This document shows positions 12,501-23,272 of a stretch of 64,000 nucleotides of DNA, one piece after another (the stretch's first letter is position 1; every line of letters starts with the position of its first letter). Position numbers and translations under genes: made by a program. The notes under the pieces were generated by a model. The model saw only the letters and a program-made list of their open reading frames with translations. It searched no databases and was not told the origin of the DNA. Origin of the DNA: Guyanagaster necrorhizus (lineage: Eukaryota; Basidiomycota; Agaricomycetes; Agaricales; Physalacriaceae). Location: NCBI RefSeq assembly GCF_019112545.1, contig NW_025064887.1:757268-821267 (forward strand). The letters are read 5' to 3'.

Positions 12501-15500
12501 TGGAGACTATGCGCTCTGCGGCAGGATTGCCATCATCCCTTGCCACCTACTTTGTCAATGACAGCCTTAATCGGCATCTAGGACTCAGCTCGTGCATGGA
12601 CTCTATCGCAGAGAAGGTGCTTCAATACCTCGCCGTACTGCCCACTCCTTGACAAATGTGCTTTTAGGTCATTCGAGGTTGTATCAACGATTTAAACACC
12701 CAAGCAGCTCAGCAGGCCCTTCCCGAGACATTATCATCTGAGCTACGGGCTTTACTCCTATGCAGCACTCATCCAGTGGCCAGGGCAAGAGATATCGCAT
12801 TCAAGTTTCTCAATCGGCTCATATCATCTTTTCCGTCCCTTATGTGCGATCCCCCCCTCGTATTTGCGATTCTGGAGGTACTCACACTATTGCACCGGTC
12901 TTGCGAGAACGAGTTCACCGACGAGGTATGCTTTTGTTCGGCCATGCTAATTTTCGTGGCTCACAAGTCGGCAATATAGTATAACCCGGTATACGAATAC
13001 ACTTCTACACGTGCAGGGATCACTCTTGAACTCACGGATAGCTATCAAGTCCGAAACGAAATATTAGCACAGCTACACAGGAATGCTAATAATTGGTTCG
13101 AGTTGGCGCTTGGGCGCGCCCCAGTCGAGCTCCAATCAACATTACAAAAATATCTAGCAGTACACCAATCAACTTCTGGAATAGATGGGGCCGAACTTGG
13201 GGCTTCTGTTGCTGAACAATTTGGGAAAGCAATTGGTCCAGTGCAACGCCAACTGAGTAAGTTCGAATTCACCCTTTATTTCTGTGCTAACCCGCTTGAA
13301 GTTTCGCTTTCAGCGCTTTCGAACAGAACTTTGGATAAAGCCAATATATTAGCGAGCCAAATCGCGAGCAAAGGCTACTTTGCAGGCGAGGCGGCTGGCA
13401 TCCGATTGGCGAGTCGATCAGGTCATGGCGCCTTTACATATGGTAGTATTTCATGCTGACTCTTTTTCAGGTGCCGACAGGTTGGAAAAACTGCCTCCAC
13501 AGTCGGCTCCATCCGGTGAAGTACTCGCTCTCAAAGAGAAACTGGCGCATTCCATGAAGGAAATACGATGCAAAACAAGTACTTTGACGGTCCAAGATTT
13601 GAAGCGCCTGTTGTTCCGATGCGCTGCCATGATCATTTCCCTTTCAAACGTGAGCTTACAATGAAGACACTGTGTCTGGATGTTTGTTAACGTCACTTTA
13701 CAGTGCGATTACGAGTTGCTTCATTATTTGGTTGCCCTTCCGTTTGAAGTTGCCACACCGGCTGCCATTTCCACCGGCATTGAAGTCTGGACGTGGGTTA
13801 TCGCTGAAAAGAACGACATCGAGGTTGCTCTCATGAACGAAGTTTTATCTGCTTGGTCTTACACAATTCGACAAGAAAGGGGTATATTTTCAGCGGTTTT
13901 GAAGTTAGTTGTGTTGCTGCCTTCCTTGTATTTCTCTAATTCTTCTTTTGCATAGCTATGCGGATCCCTTCTATCAGCCTGTCAATTATAGCCCCACTGA
14001 GAAGGGAGAAATCGATCGCGGGATGTTAAATGCTCGACGGTTGCTTATGCCTCATGCGTTGGTCCTACAAATGCTTTTCAGTCGTTTGCAAGCTGCTAGA
14101 TACCGTCGGCCTGGGGTTATGTTTTTGATTCAACATCTTGTCTTACTGTCAGCGAGAGCACACAAAACCTTGAGGTCGGTAAATGATCCATGTAATCTCG
14201 AGTTTCCTCACCTTCCTATTTTAGCACCCATGCATTGGCGCGAGAGGCTCGGTTTTCTTTTCTTCTTTTCGGATTCGAAACACTCAAGAGCTCTCATCTG
14301 GATTCATTTTGTGAAAGTGAAATGCGTGAGAGCTTGTATTCTGCTGCCTATTCATGGTTCGCAGTGCGACCCCAGTATGACCATGCGATATCTTTCATGG
14401 CAATGAATACTAACTCTGATCGATAGATGGACGTACGGTGCTAATCGGGTACAAATCGATGCCGATGTCAAGGTGCTCTCTGAGTTCTTGTCGTATCTTC
14501 AAACAGATTCTGTTCGAGCATCTGCTGTCATCTCGAGTCTGTCACCAGCCCAGACGCCATCTCGAAGTACATGTACGTGCCATAACCATCTTCACGGGTG
14601 CAACAGACACTTAAGCATTTAAAAGTCTATACTAACAGGCTTCATACAATTAATCAGCCCCTGAAGCTCCTGGTCGAAAGCGAGATCTATAGACTCCACG
14701 TCTGGGCTAATCCTGCCAACGACCCTCGTAGGGGTGCCGACCATATAATCTCCTCCGAACGAACTTTATTGGATGTAAGTGTTCTACTCTTTTGGGTCTG
14801 CACTGTATGTTCCTAACATCCTTCCGTAGAATGCATGGGTTCAAATCCTTCGGACGACATGGAGGATCGACCCTGCTATTCCTGTGTATATGACCGAACG
14901 TTTCAAGCTTCCTATTCTTCGCAGCGAAGTTGGAAAACTGGTCAAGTCAAACACCATCGAAGTTCTTGACATACCAGAAGCTCTACATTTCCTTGTAGAA
15001 AATAGAGTGGATCCCGCTGTTCGCCGAGATCTCAGGGTGAGTTGGATATGTTTTGTGCTAGCTTCTTCATTCTGATTTGTGAGCAGTACCTTTTGCTATG
15101 GGCACCTGTCCCTCCGGTGATTGCCAACACGTTCTTTGAGCGCCGATATAACAGTGATCCAATGGTTTTGCAATACGCACACCGGGTTTTGGAGCAACAT
15201 CCTGTAGAGATTACGTTCTTTTTCGTCCCTCAAGTAGTTCAGGCACTTCGCTATGATGACCTAGGTCCGTCCACTCTCCCGCAATTAAGCCCTATGCTCA
15301 TTTCATTGCTAAGGATACGTTGCACGATTCATATTTGAGACTGCAAAAATTTCTCAGCTCTTTTGTCATCAAATCATCTGGAACATGAAGGCCAATTGCT
15401 TTAAGGATGATGCCGGCGAAGTGGTCAGTTTCCACTATCTGTCGTATTGCTTAATACTCAATGAGGCGTTAGGCGGACCCTTTGAAGCCTAGTCTCGATT

Positions 15501-17086
15501 CTATGACAAATCTCGTCGTTGGGTCTTTGTCTGGCGAAGCTCGGGAATTCTACGACCGTGAATTTGGTTTCTTCCATGAGGTGACGTCGATATCTGGGAA
15601 ACTCAAACCCTTCATCAAGAAAACCAAGCCTGAAAAGAAGGTGCGCTTAACTCGTACGCATATCGAAACCGTAATTGAAACTGTGCCCAGGCCAAAATCG
15701 ACGAGGAGATGGCTAAGATTGTCGTTGCTGTCGGAGTATACTTGCCTAGTAATCCTGATGGGAAAGTGGTTGATGTCGACAAGAAATCTGGACGACCTCT
15801 GCAGAGTCACGCTAAGGTTATATTCTTGTACGATGTTGTTTCCCTGCTTATCTAGTTCCATAGGCGCCATTTATGGCCACTTTTAAAGTCAGAAAGGAAA
15901 GGGTAACGGTCAACACTGATCCCGACTCACTTCTCGATGGCGAGGGTGGAGGTATTGAAATTCGCACTGAGTACGATGTATGGCAACAAGCCATCTTCAA
16001 AGTCGGAGATGATTGTCGTCAAGACGTTCTTGCGTTACAGATCATCGCCATGTTCAAAAACATATTCACTAGCGTTGGGTTGACTCTGTATCTATACCCT
16101 TATCGGGTGACTGCTACCGCACCCGGAGTGAGTCTGTTTCTCGTTATGTTTAATCCTCAGTTTGCTGATATGCGATGTAGTGTGGCGTCATTGACGTCGT
16201 GCCTAATGCGACCTCTCGGGATGAGATGGGCCGTGCAAAAGTTAATGACCTGCTTGACTTTTTCGTTGCCAAGTATGGCGGACAAGACACGATACCGTTC
16301 CAGAAAGCGCGTATGAACTTCATACAGTCCATGGCTGCGTATTCTGTTGCATGCTATATCTTGCAAATCAAGGATCGGCACAATGGCAACATTATGATTG
16401 ACGGGGAAGGTCATATCGTGCATATTGGTAAGGCCTTTCGGGAAGTGTGTTGACGCAGCAAGCTGACGTATCTTTACTTGTCAGATTTCGGGTTCCTGTT
16501 CGACATAGATATGTGTTTCTTTTAGATTTGTATCGTCTAGTCTAAACTAACGATGTCATTCTTTGTCTTTACGTCCAGGAGTAAGCAGCCCCTTTATGCC
16601 GCTTATCCGCTATTTACTGTCTATTTCAGGGTGTCAAATTCGAGCCGCACTCGTTCAAACTCAATCATGAGATGGTCGTTCTCATGGGCGGAAGATACTC
16701 GCAAGGGTATCAACTCTTCCAGCACCTCACCATCAAGGCATTCCTCGCCATTCGACCACATGCCGAGCAGCTCATAAGCACTGTCCAGCTTATGCTCGAT
16801 ACGGGCTTCCCGTCGTTCAAAGGCGAGGGCACGATCAAGCGTCTGCGTGATAGGTTTGCGTTGACGCTGAATGAGCGCCAGGCTGCGGAGCATATGATGG
16901 CTGTGGTGAGAAATGCGCATGAGAATGTGAGGAGTACGGCGTATGATGAGTTCCAGAGGGTAAGCCGTTCTTGTCTTTTTGATGACATATTCTGACCCTT
17001 TTGGTAGCTTCAAAACGGTGAGTTGAAGATGCATATGCACGTCGTCCCCAACTTATTCTCCCTCCCTAGGCATTCCTTACAAGTAA
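9527..17086 (+). CDS. STT4: Phosphatidylinositol 4-kinase alpha (Stt4)
   Basis: This large lipid kinase makes PI4P at the plasma membrane. The gene is split by more than 20 introns over 7.5 kb and encodes roughly 1,900-2,000 residues. N-terminal exons give [46 protein letters not shown] and [16 protein letters not shown]. Large helical-solenoid exons follow (10257-11021, 12038-12652 and others). The kinase domain is clear: [47 protein letters not shown] (catalytic DRHxxN), then DFGFLFD (metal-binding DFG), [16 protein letters not shown] and [18 protein letters not shown]. The final short exon reads NGIPYK with TAA 17084-17086, the typical C-terminus. The proposed start (ATG 9527, 8-base exon 1, donor GTGCAT, acceptor before 9595) is inference. 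No broken frame was needed elsewhere. Confidence 0.93.
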
Positions 17087-17353
17087 TAGATATGATCAGC
17101 ATGGGGACTTTTCTTTTGTTTGGACTTTGGGATTACTACAATACCTATACCTTTCTTCATACTCGTGCTCAATATCAACGCATTTAGTCACGGGCCTTCG
17201 GCGCCTCCAGTAATAATACATACAAGATACAACCTGAAACGATAATTTAGCTAGGCTGAATACGGCCAACACTGTTTGACGATAGCAAGTACATATGACA
17301 GCAACAAAGCACGACGCAAGAAAGTGAGAATCAAAAATATCTGTCCGTGTGTC

Positions 17354-18199
17354 CTATTCCTCATCCGAGTTGCCGCCGTCAGGATGGCTGCTACTTTGCC
17401 AATTATGATATAGGGCTGGGGTGGCCTCCCCAAACTCTGCGCGTCCCTGGCTATCCATATCCTGTCGTCTCGAATACGAGGACAAAGAAGTGGCTCTCGA
17501 CGCAGGCTCCTTCTTGGGCGGCTTGATCCTGATAGTCGGGGCCCCCGGCTGCACAGAGAGTCTAGATGCTGACAGAGATACGCTATCGTGACCGCTGGCT
17601 TTCCCAGCCGACCTTTGTTCATCGCGAAAAGCTGAGTGCTGTGTGAGAGAAAACGATCAAAGATAACAAAGAAAAAGTCACCTTGCAGATCCTCCTGTAT
17701 CATCTCGACCATATCCCCCAACTCGAGGATGTCTAGCGCCCGCATGACATCGGCGGCAGAGATGCTCTTGTGTTGCTTTGACATTGCGACATCGTAGGCC
17801 CTGCAGCGCCGTCAGTGTGGGGTCCAGGTTTGAGTCTGATTGCGGGGTACTTGCGTTCCAGCTGGGGAATTTCAAAGAGTGGCGGTCGATGAGACGCGTC
17901 CGATGTGAAAGCAGATCACAACGCACCTAGGTGGTTGATGAACACCGTCGAGCCCTTGACAAGCGCGAGGATCGTGTCCTTGGGTAGCTTCGCGTTGTCA
18001 GGGAGCTGGTACCAGGTTCATTCAAATTCCATGCTCGATAGCGACAACGACAGGGACGTACTGCTGATCTTGCGATACTCGTAACCAGGCTCTTCGGCAA
18101 CTCAAAGTTATCGAGACCCTCGGTGACAAGTTCCTGCTGTGCTTGGGCCGATACGATGCCAGAGATGGAAATGAGGTCGACCTGGGATTTTCGAGGCAT
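17354..18199 (-). CDS. DPB4: Histone-fold DNA polymerase epsilon subunit (Dpb4/POLE3)
   Basis: This small histone-fold subunit of DNA polymerase epsilon (also shared with CHRAC-type remodellers) helps hold the replicase on dsDNA and recycle histones. ATG 18199 gives MPRKSQ; then TEGLDNFELPKSLVTSIARSA, LPDNAKLPKDTILALVKGS and TVFINHL. A 7-base exon follows (17861-17855), then TAYDVAMSKQHKSISAADVM and RALDILELGDMVEMIQEDLQ. The last exon is a Ser/Pro-rich tail ending NSDEE, TAG 17354-17356. Total is about 205 residues. The tiny exon lies between a GT-AG intron (17926-17862) and an intron with a GC donor (GCAAGT, 17854-17801). This is the only arrangement I found that keeps the histone fold in frame. 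The gene is convergent with STT4. Confidence 0.88.
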
Positions 18200-18855
18200 G
18201 GAGGAGGAAGGCTGCAAGGAGATAGATGCCGTTTCATTATGACAACTCCATCCTACACAGCGACAGCCATCAACGCGCTTGTCGCTTGGAAAAAAAAAAA
18301 GTGAGGGTATACCAAGAAAGCTGGGGATTTTATTCACTGACATGAGTCCCTGTGGAAGACCCTGGTAAGGACCGGGTCCGTCGTACGTGTGCAGAAAATA
18401 TGTACCCTAATAACTACATGTATGTAATCTTTACGGGACAAAATGTTGCTCTTCGGCTGCGATAAAGTGTGACGGCATACATGGAGGGACGTATCCAAAA
18501 ATATTTGTATCTATGCTCACGACAGCACCACTCGCAGCCAGAATTTGCAGGGCATACCATACAGAAAAAAACATATGGCATGACTGCTACTTTCCGGAAA
18601 AAAATAAAATAGAATCATGGGTTAACAATCTGTCTCTAAAATACTGCAAAACATACCGAGGCCACAGCAAACTTGAAGACCATAGAAAGTTGAAGACAAT
18701 TTCAACCTCCACGAAATAACAGAAGCAGTCAATCAGAATGAACTTGGGAAGGCTGCGTAAGCGGTAAATGGTTAGGGAACTGGCAAAAGATCCATCTATT
18801 CTTCCGGCGCGTCTGTGACCAAATAATCCTAGCATGCGAGGACTCTTCCGACTCT
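18200..18855. other. Intergenic DNA, no gene seen
   Basis: The first 100-150 bases are probably the DPB4 promoter and leader, including an A-run (18290-18300). The remainder, AT-rich with scattered short frames (18513-18719 plus, 18587-18859 minus), shows no coding signal I would support. The right edge is the 3' flank of the small gene ending at 18856. Confidence 0.4.
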
Positions 18856-19240
18856 TCATCCATATCGTGCAGATTCGTCCTCGTCCTCGTCTTCCACCAC
18901 GGACGGCCGCCCATCAGAATGTATAGAGTCCTGTTCACCATCACCTGCCTCATCAAGCTGCGATTTTCATTCACAAGACGAACCGACGACGACGGAAAGC
19001 GTACGCACCTCTCGTTTCTCCTCTTGCTGCGTCTTGACCCAAATGTTGTTGTCCTACCACAGAGTCAGAAGCACGCACGCAGCCAGAATAGGTGCGCACC
19101 AATTCCTCGAGCTCGTGCTGGAGGTCACGATATTCATAGCCAACGGTACGCAGCGGCATAGGTCGAATCCTAGGTACTGAAGGCAGCAGGTGCGGGAATC
19201 TGGGATCCCGAGGTAGAACCGTAGGCGTCGCTGCTGACAT
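18856..19240 (-). CDS. Small acidic-tailed protein of unknown function
   Basis: Not recognised. Three exons give about 96 residues. ATG 19240 starts MSAATPTVLPRDPRFPHLLP, followed by PMPLRTVGYEYRDLQHELEEL. A 46-base intron (GTGCGC...GGTAG) leads to DNNIWVKTQQEEKRE. A second 51-base intron leads to an acidic end (SVVEDEDEDESARYG) with TGA 18856-18858. Reading through the first intron instead gives a different arginine-rich ending, so splicing decides the product. The middle is a likely short amphipathic helix. Clean introns and a conserved-looking YEYRDLQHELEEL core support a real gene, but no homologue comes to mind. It is divergent from the U6 gene, about 100 bases apart. Confidence 0.55.
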
Positions 19241-19340
19241 TTTAGCTGCTGAGCATATTACCGATATGGATAGGCCCTCCAGTGAGCTGACACAAATACA
19301 AAACTGTTAACACTGCCACGCTGAACTGTATATTTATATT

Positions 19341-19364
19341 GTCCCCTTCGGGGTGACATACGAA

Positions 19365-19395
<31 letters not shown>

Positions 19396-19440
19396 GGCCC
19401 CTGCACAAGGATGACACGCTTTCCCGGAGTGGTAGATCTA
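19341..19440 (+). ncRNA. U6 spliceosomal snRNA
   Basis: The central block is near-identical to U6 of other eukaryotes. It contains the ACAGAGA box (ATACAGAGAAGATTAGCATG) that pairs with the 5' splice site and the region that pairs with U4 and forms the catalytic stem (GCCCCTGCACAAGGATGACA, AGC-type triad region). The 5' end is a UUCG-capped hairpin (GTCCCCTTCGGGG followed by TGAC), as in other fungi. The 3' end is uncertain; the only T-run is a TTTT at about 19457-19460, so the transcript may run to there. A TATA-like string lies directly upstream (19329-19340), closer than the usual -25 to -30. It is certainly U6-derived; whether it is the expressed copy is less sure. Confidence 0.9.
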
Positions 19441-19974
19441 CGGATCTCAATATTTATTTTATTCGTTCCAGTAGTAAATCTATGTTAGAGATTTGAGCGA
19501 GTTGCAGACGAACAAGGATCGGGTGAATGCAGTTTTCTACACAGACAATCACCCTTACGAGGAGGACATTTATTCTACAACCATTATAACTCCAGGAACA
19601 ATTGGTAAGTATTATCCAGTTGGTCGTACGCCTCTCTTTTGCCTTGAAATTGTGTTGGTTTCATGGTTTCATAGGCACGAGCACCACTGCAGATACTTTG
19701 ATTTGTGTGCCTACTAATGCATATCTGAGCCAGGTCTTTTCTGAAATTGAGACCAAACTCTTCAGGGTAATAATAAATGTCTTCTTGTTCCGGTATTATT
19801 GGGCCCATGGTATCTCAAATGGTAACATACTGTCAACAGAAGGTAAGCGGAAGGATAACCTATGACAAAATATCATTTTCCAATTCGACAATGTCCGTGA
19901 TAACATACTGAAGAACGCGATTCATATGAAAGCGTAATGATATAACAATGCAATGCAATAAGGTTATGGCGTGA

Positions 19975-20177
19975 TTCTCCGGATTCGCGTGAACTTGATT
20001 CATCGTTGCCTGATTCAGAGGAACATCTCCCAGCACCAGTGCCTAGCCAGAAAGGTGTTACGAGTGCAGCCACCATTAGAAAATGAAGACTCGTAAGTGA
20101 AGTCACTTGTCAAGCGGGCGATCATGAATCTCGTTGACCTTGTTAAGGGGCATAAGTTCTCCACCAAGTTATCATGA
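19975..20177 (+). pseudogene. Inverted, broken copy of the 3' part of the 20628-21552 gene
   Basis: The plus strand carries RELDSSLPDSEE near 19985 and, after an intron-like gap, KRAIMNLVDLVKGHKFSTKLS with a stop at about 20166. This matches the C-terminus of the minus-strand gene at 20628-21552 (RELDSSLQG... and KRAITNFVGFVKGRKFSTKL). The DNA of 19977-20011 is nearly the reverse complement of 20817-20851. Only the last third of the gene is present, on the opposite strand. Confidence 0.7.
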
Positions 20178-20255
20178 CCTATAGGATAGATACACCATCA
20201 CTCACCTTGGTTTTCATGAAGTTTTAGATGCTGACAATATCCCATACATTAAAGA

Positions 20256-20440
20256 TTGTCGAGTCGTCAGTCGGCAGACCCTCTGGCGGGATGCATAGCG
20301 CATAAACTGATACTTCACGATTCTGAAAACAAAGGCCGGTTCGGGAGAAGAGTTCGACTGGAGAGGATCGCTTGCTCTTGGAAAAGTTCCAGGTCTCTGT
20401 ATAGCTACGACGGATCAGAAAGAGACCCTTCTTCGAGCTC
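20256..20440 (-). pseudogene. Broken copy of the middle of the 20628-21552 gene
   Basis: On the minus strand this piece aligns with the SDPSQLHGDLDRFQ exon, the following intron and the start of the next exon (EGLPTDDS) of the gene at 20628-21552, about 685 bases away. The intron is kept, so it arose by DNA duplication, not from mRNA. A TAG interrupts the SDPS block and the intron donor has become GC. It cannot encode the parent protein. Confidence 0.65.
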
Positions 20441-20627
20441 CTCGAAGCCTGGTAAGTGGTGTAAAGATAAGGCTCAGGATTAACTTACCCAACTAGAACT
20501 CGGGAAAGATTAAGAAAAGAAACAGGGACGATAAGAGTCAAAGGAAGTGCGAGTTGTATGATATAATTAGCGATACAGTGTGTATGGTATGAAATTCTCG
20601 AAAAAAGAAAGTGAAGCGATATTGAGT

Positions 20628-21552
20628 CTATCCTGCAGATAACTTGGTAGAGAACTTACGCCCCTTAACAAACCCAACGAAATTCGTAATCGCTCGCTTG
20701 AGGAGCGACTTGACTCTCCATTTGCCTTTGGAGCAAACGTTAATGGAAGTTACATGCGAAACATATAAATACCTACCTTTCCGACTAATAGGCGCTGGGG
20801 CTGGGGGATGATCCCCTGCAACGATGAATCAAGTTCACGCGAGTCCGGAGAGTCACATTCCAGATCTTCCGTTGAAGTACCAGATGTCGACGACATGAGA
20901 CTATACACCATCGAAAAGTTGTCGGGAAGAGGCGTATCGTCAACCGGCAGACCCTCAGGTGGCTCGAAAACGACCGATCCGTCCGTAGCACGCAAACTGA
21001 TACTCTTGCACGATTATGAAAACAAAAGAATAGTTCAGGAGAAAAATTGCAATGATTAGAGAGGATTGCTTACTCTTGAAAACGATCCAAGTCTCCGTGT
21101 AACTGCGACGGATCAGATATCTCTGAAACGTTTGACAGGATGTGGTCGATACGATTAACGGGCAGGAAGATTGCATCTTCTCCGAGCTTATCGGAGCCCG
21201 GCACCTTGGTCAGAAACGTCTTGCAGATCTGACTATCGGTCTCCGACGTATCGTCTGCAACGTCGATATCTGGACCCTCTTCCTCACCAGTGACAATTCG
21301 AAGAGCTTGATCATCATCTACTCTAGCTCGAAGGAGTTGGCCGTGATACATATCCTCCGCGATCGCTTTGTTAAACGAGGGAGGATACTTCACATATGGT
21401 GACTGAGAACAGTCCCGCCAATCGTTTGGTATACGTGCACAAATGTCGCAGCAAGTGGGATGGTAACAATTGTTCCCTGGCAGCGGCTTCGACACATGCA
21501 GAAGTTCTCTGCATCTAGGATGGGCCGTTTCTTGCAAGATGAGAACGCACAT
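20628..21552 (-). CDS. Cysteine-rich protein with a possible RecQ-helicase zinc-binding motif
   Basis: Three exons make about 265 residues. The first (21552-21076) begins MCVLILQETAHPRCRELLHV and contains CYHPTCCDICARIPNDW. The spacing of C-R-x-L-L ... C-x3-CCDIC recalls the RecQ C-terminal zinc-binding region, and in several mushrooms RecQ-like genes form expanded families. No helicase motor motifs precede it here, so it is either a 3' fragment or an unrelated zinc protein. Exon 2 is DISLRATDGSVVFEPPEGLP to the Ser/Glu-rich TSGTSTEDLECDSPDSRE. Exon 3 is KWRVKSLLKRAITNFVGFVK to FSTKLSAG, TAG 20628-20630. The frame is intact through both introns. Two damaged partial copies lie just to the left. 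Function is a guess. Confidence 0.5.
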
Positions 21553-21932
21553 CGAAGGCCGAGCATGCTGAGGTTTGCGAGGGTGAGGCTTCGTAAGACC
21601 CTGTTGTAGTGGACGAATGCCGACAGCGTTGTATTTTTATCCTCATCAACCCGTCCCTGAATCTAAACGGGATTTTATTCGATGAGATGGAAACAAGCAG
21701 CAAAAAGACGCACTATCAAGCAGTAGCCGGCGTACATCCTATCTTGCAAGCCATCCAGCTTTTGGAGCATGAGGTCGTCACCTCCGTTACAATATACCTC
21801 CAGCATTGCAGCGACATCGATTGAAAAGGTAAAATAATGACGCGGCACCACCGTGCCATTATTTTATTTTGACCTTTGCACCAACAATACCAGGGATATC
21901 CCAATGAACCCTAACAGCATTTCTCGTATAAA

Positions 21933-22354
21933 ATGGGCGGCAAATCATTGACCTCTTCTACCTCTTCTACTTCAACCTCGCCGGCGTCGAGCATCACCCC
22001 TAACTCGAACATTCCCTTAGCAGCTGGTAGGCCTGGCGCCTCCTCCAAATCTCTCTTTATTTTTCAATGTCGACATCGTGATATTACGTACTCTCCGAAG
22101 ACTACGATTCCACCAAACCCGCTAGGCCGCCTAGTATCGCAAAACCTCCATCAGTCAAGCCACGCAAAGCTCTCACAAAATACAGACGCAGTCAAATCTG
22201 TCTCGTCAAAGAATCCACCTTCACACCGTTGTCCGAAGCTTTGACACAAGCCAGCGGGCCGCTGGCACTCCGAGCTGACTATCAAGAATGGTCGACTCGC
22301 CGCGACCTCCCCTGGGAAAGAAAGGCCCTGCATCATCATGGATGCTCCACCTGA
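21933..22354 (+). CDS. Hypothetical low-complexity protein
   Basis: Not recognised. ATG 21933 opens MGGKSLTSSTSSTSTSPASS, whose MGGKS start fits an N-myristoylation signal. A possible intron (donor GTAGGC near 22028, acceptor before ACTACG near 22104) joins it to DYDSTKPARPPSIAKPP, ALTKYRRSQICLVKE and YQEWSTRRDLPWERKAL, with TGA 22352-22354. A further open stretch at about 22425-22668 (DWKPDPINADNASIYSC, repeated Ser-Phe-Lys units, TLHTIFEDTTPACP) could be another exon of the same gene, but I found no convincing junction. Composition is Ser/Thr/Pro-rich. It sits between the RecQ-like gene and the Copia element. Confidence 0.35.
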
Positions 22355-22981
22355 CGAACTTGTGATGAGTTGAAGTGATTTTGAATCTTTGGTGTTATGC
22401 ATTTACTAACTGGTTCTTCAAGGACTGGAAACCTGACCCAATTAACGCCGACAATGCATCAATATACTCATGCCCTTCCAGCGCATCTACCTTGTCCATC
22501 AACAGCTTCAAATCTTTCAATAGCTTCAAATCTTTCTATATGCGTCGTTCTCATCGCGGAAGCATCGCAACATTGCACACTATCTTTGAGGACACCACTC
22601 CTGCATGTCCCAATTTTGGCCCTAGCGACTTTCCCCCCTTTCCCTCGAAGGTCTGTGAGGTATACTAACCTTCCACATTTCCGTACGTCAAAGTCATTCA
22701 TGCTCTCTATATTCCGACTAAACGGCAAAGCCCAGGTTATACAACATACTAGACGGAAGTCAATGAATTGTACCAATAAAAGGATCAGTGTATATTACTT
22801 ACTATTGTATCTTTACACGAACTTGTATTGGACCATCTGTAATATATGAAGGACTCCAATGCACAGCGAACCCCAATGGGAACTAAAGCTATGAAGCCTT
22901 TCACTTGCCACCATCACGCATCTTTGAAGGTCCTCTTTGCTTCCTACCGTTTCATCCGATACATTATGTCATCATTGTCCT

Positions 22982-23189
22982 TGTTGGGATAGCAATCCCG
23001 AGCGAGTACGAGAACGTACTCGAAGACACGATGCCAGTCAGCGGCAGCTGACTTGGATCGTGATCCGGACTTATTTAGTATCTCGTAGAAAGATCTCGAA
23101 GTAATACAAAATGTATTTAAGTAGAACGTTTCTCTCTCGAGAGGCTAATACTAATCCTCTGTACATTACTCTGCTCTCTACTTACAACA
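22982..23189 (+). repeat. 5' LTR of the Copia element
   Basis: It is 208 bases, begins TGTTGGGATAGC and ends CTTACAACA. It differs from the 3' LTR at nine positions, every one a CpG here that is TpG or CpA in the other copy. The sequence directly after it (GGTTATGGGCCC) is the probable primer-binding site. Confidence 0.95.
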
Positions 23190-23272
23190 GGTTATGGGCC
23201 CCAGCCATAACTGAACTTACATCACTACTCACTTCGCACCCTTTCATACTTTACATACACACATAGAACCGC

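Noticed and set aside
17851..17861. Eleven-base exon ending at GT 17850 in DPB4 (instead of the 7-base exon with GC donor)
   Set aside because: It puts the following TAYDVAM exon out of frame; the GC donor keeps the histone fold.
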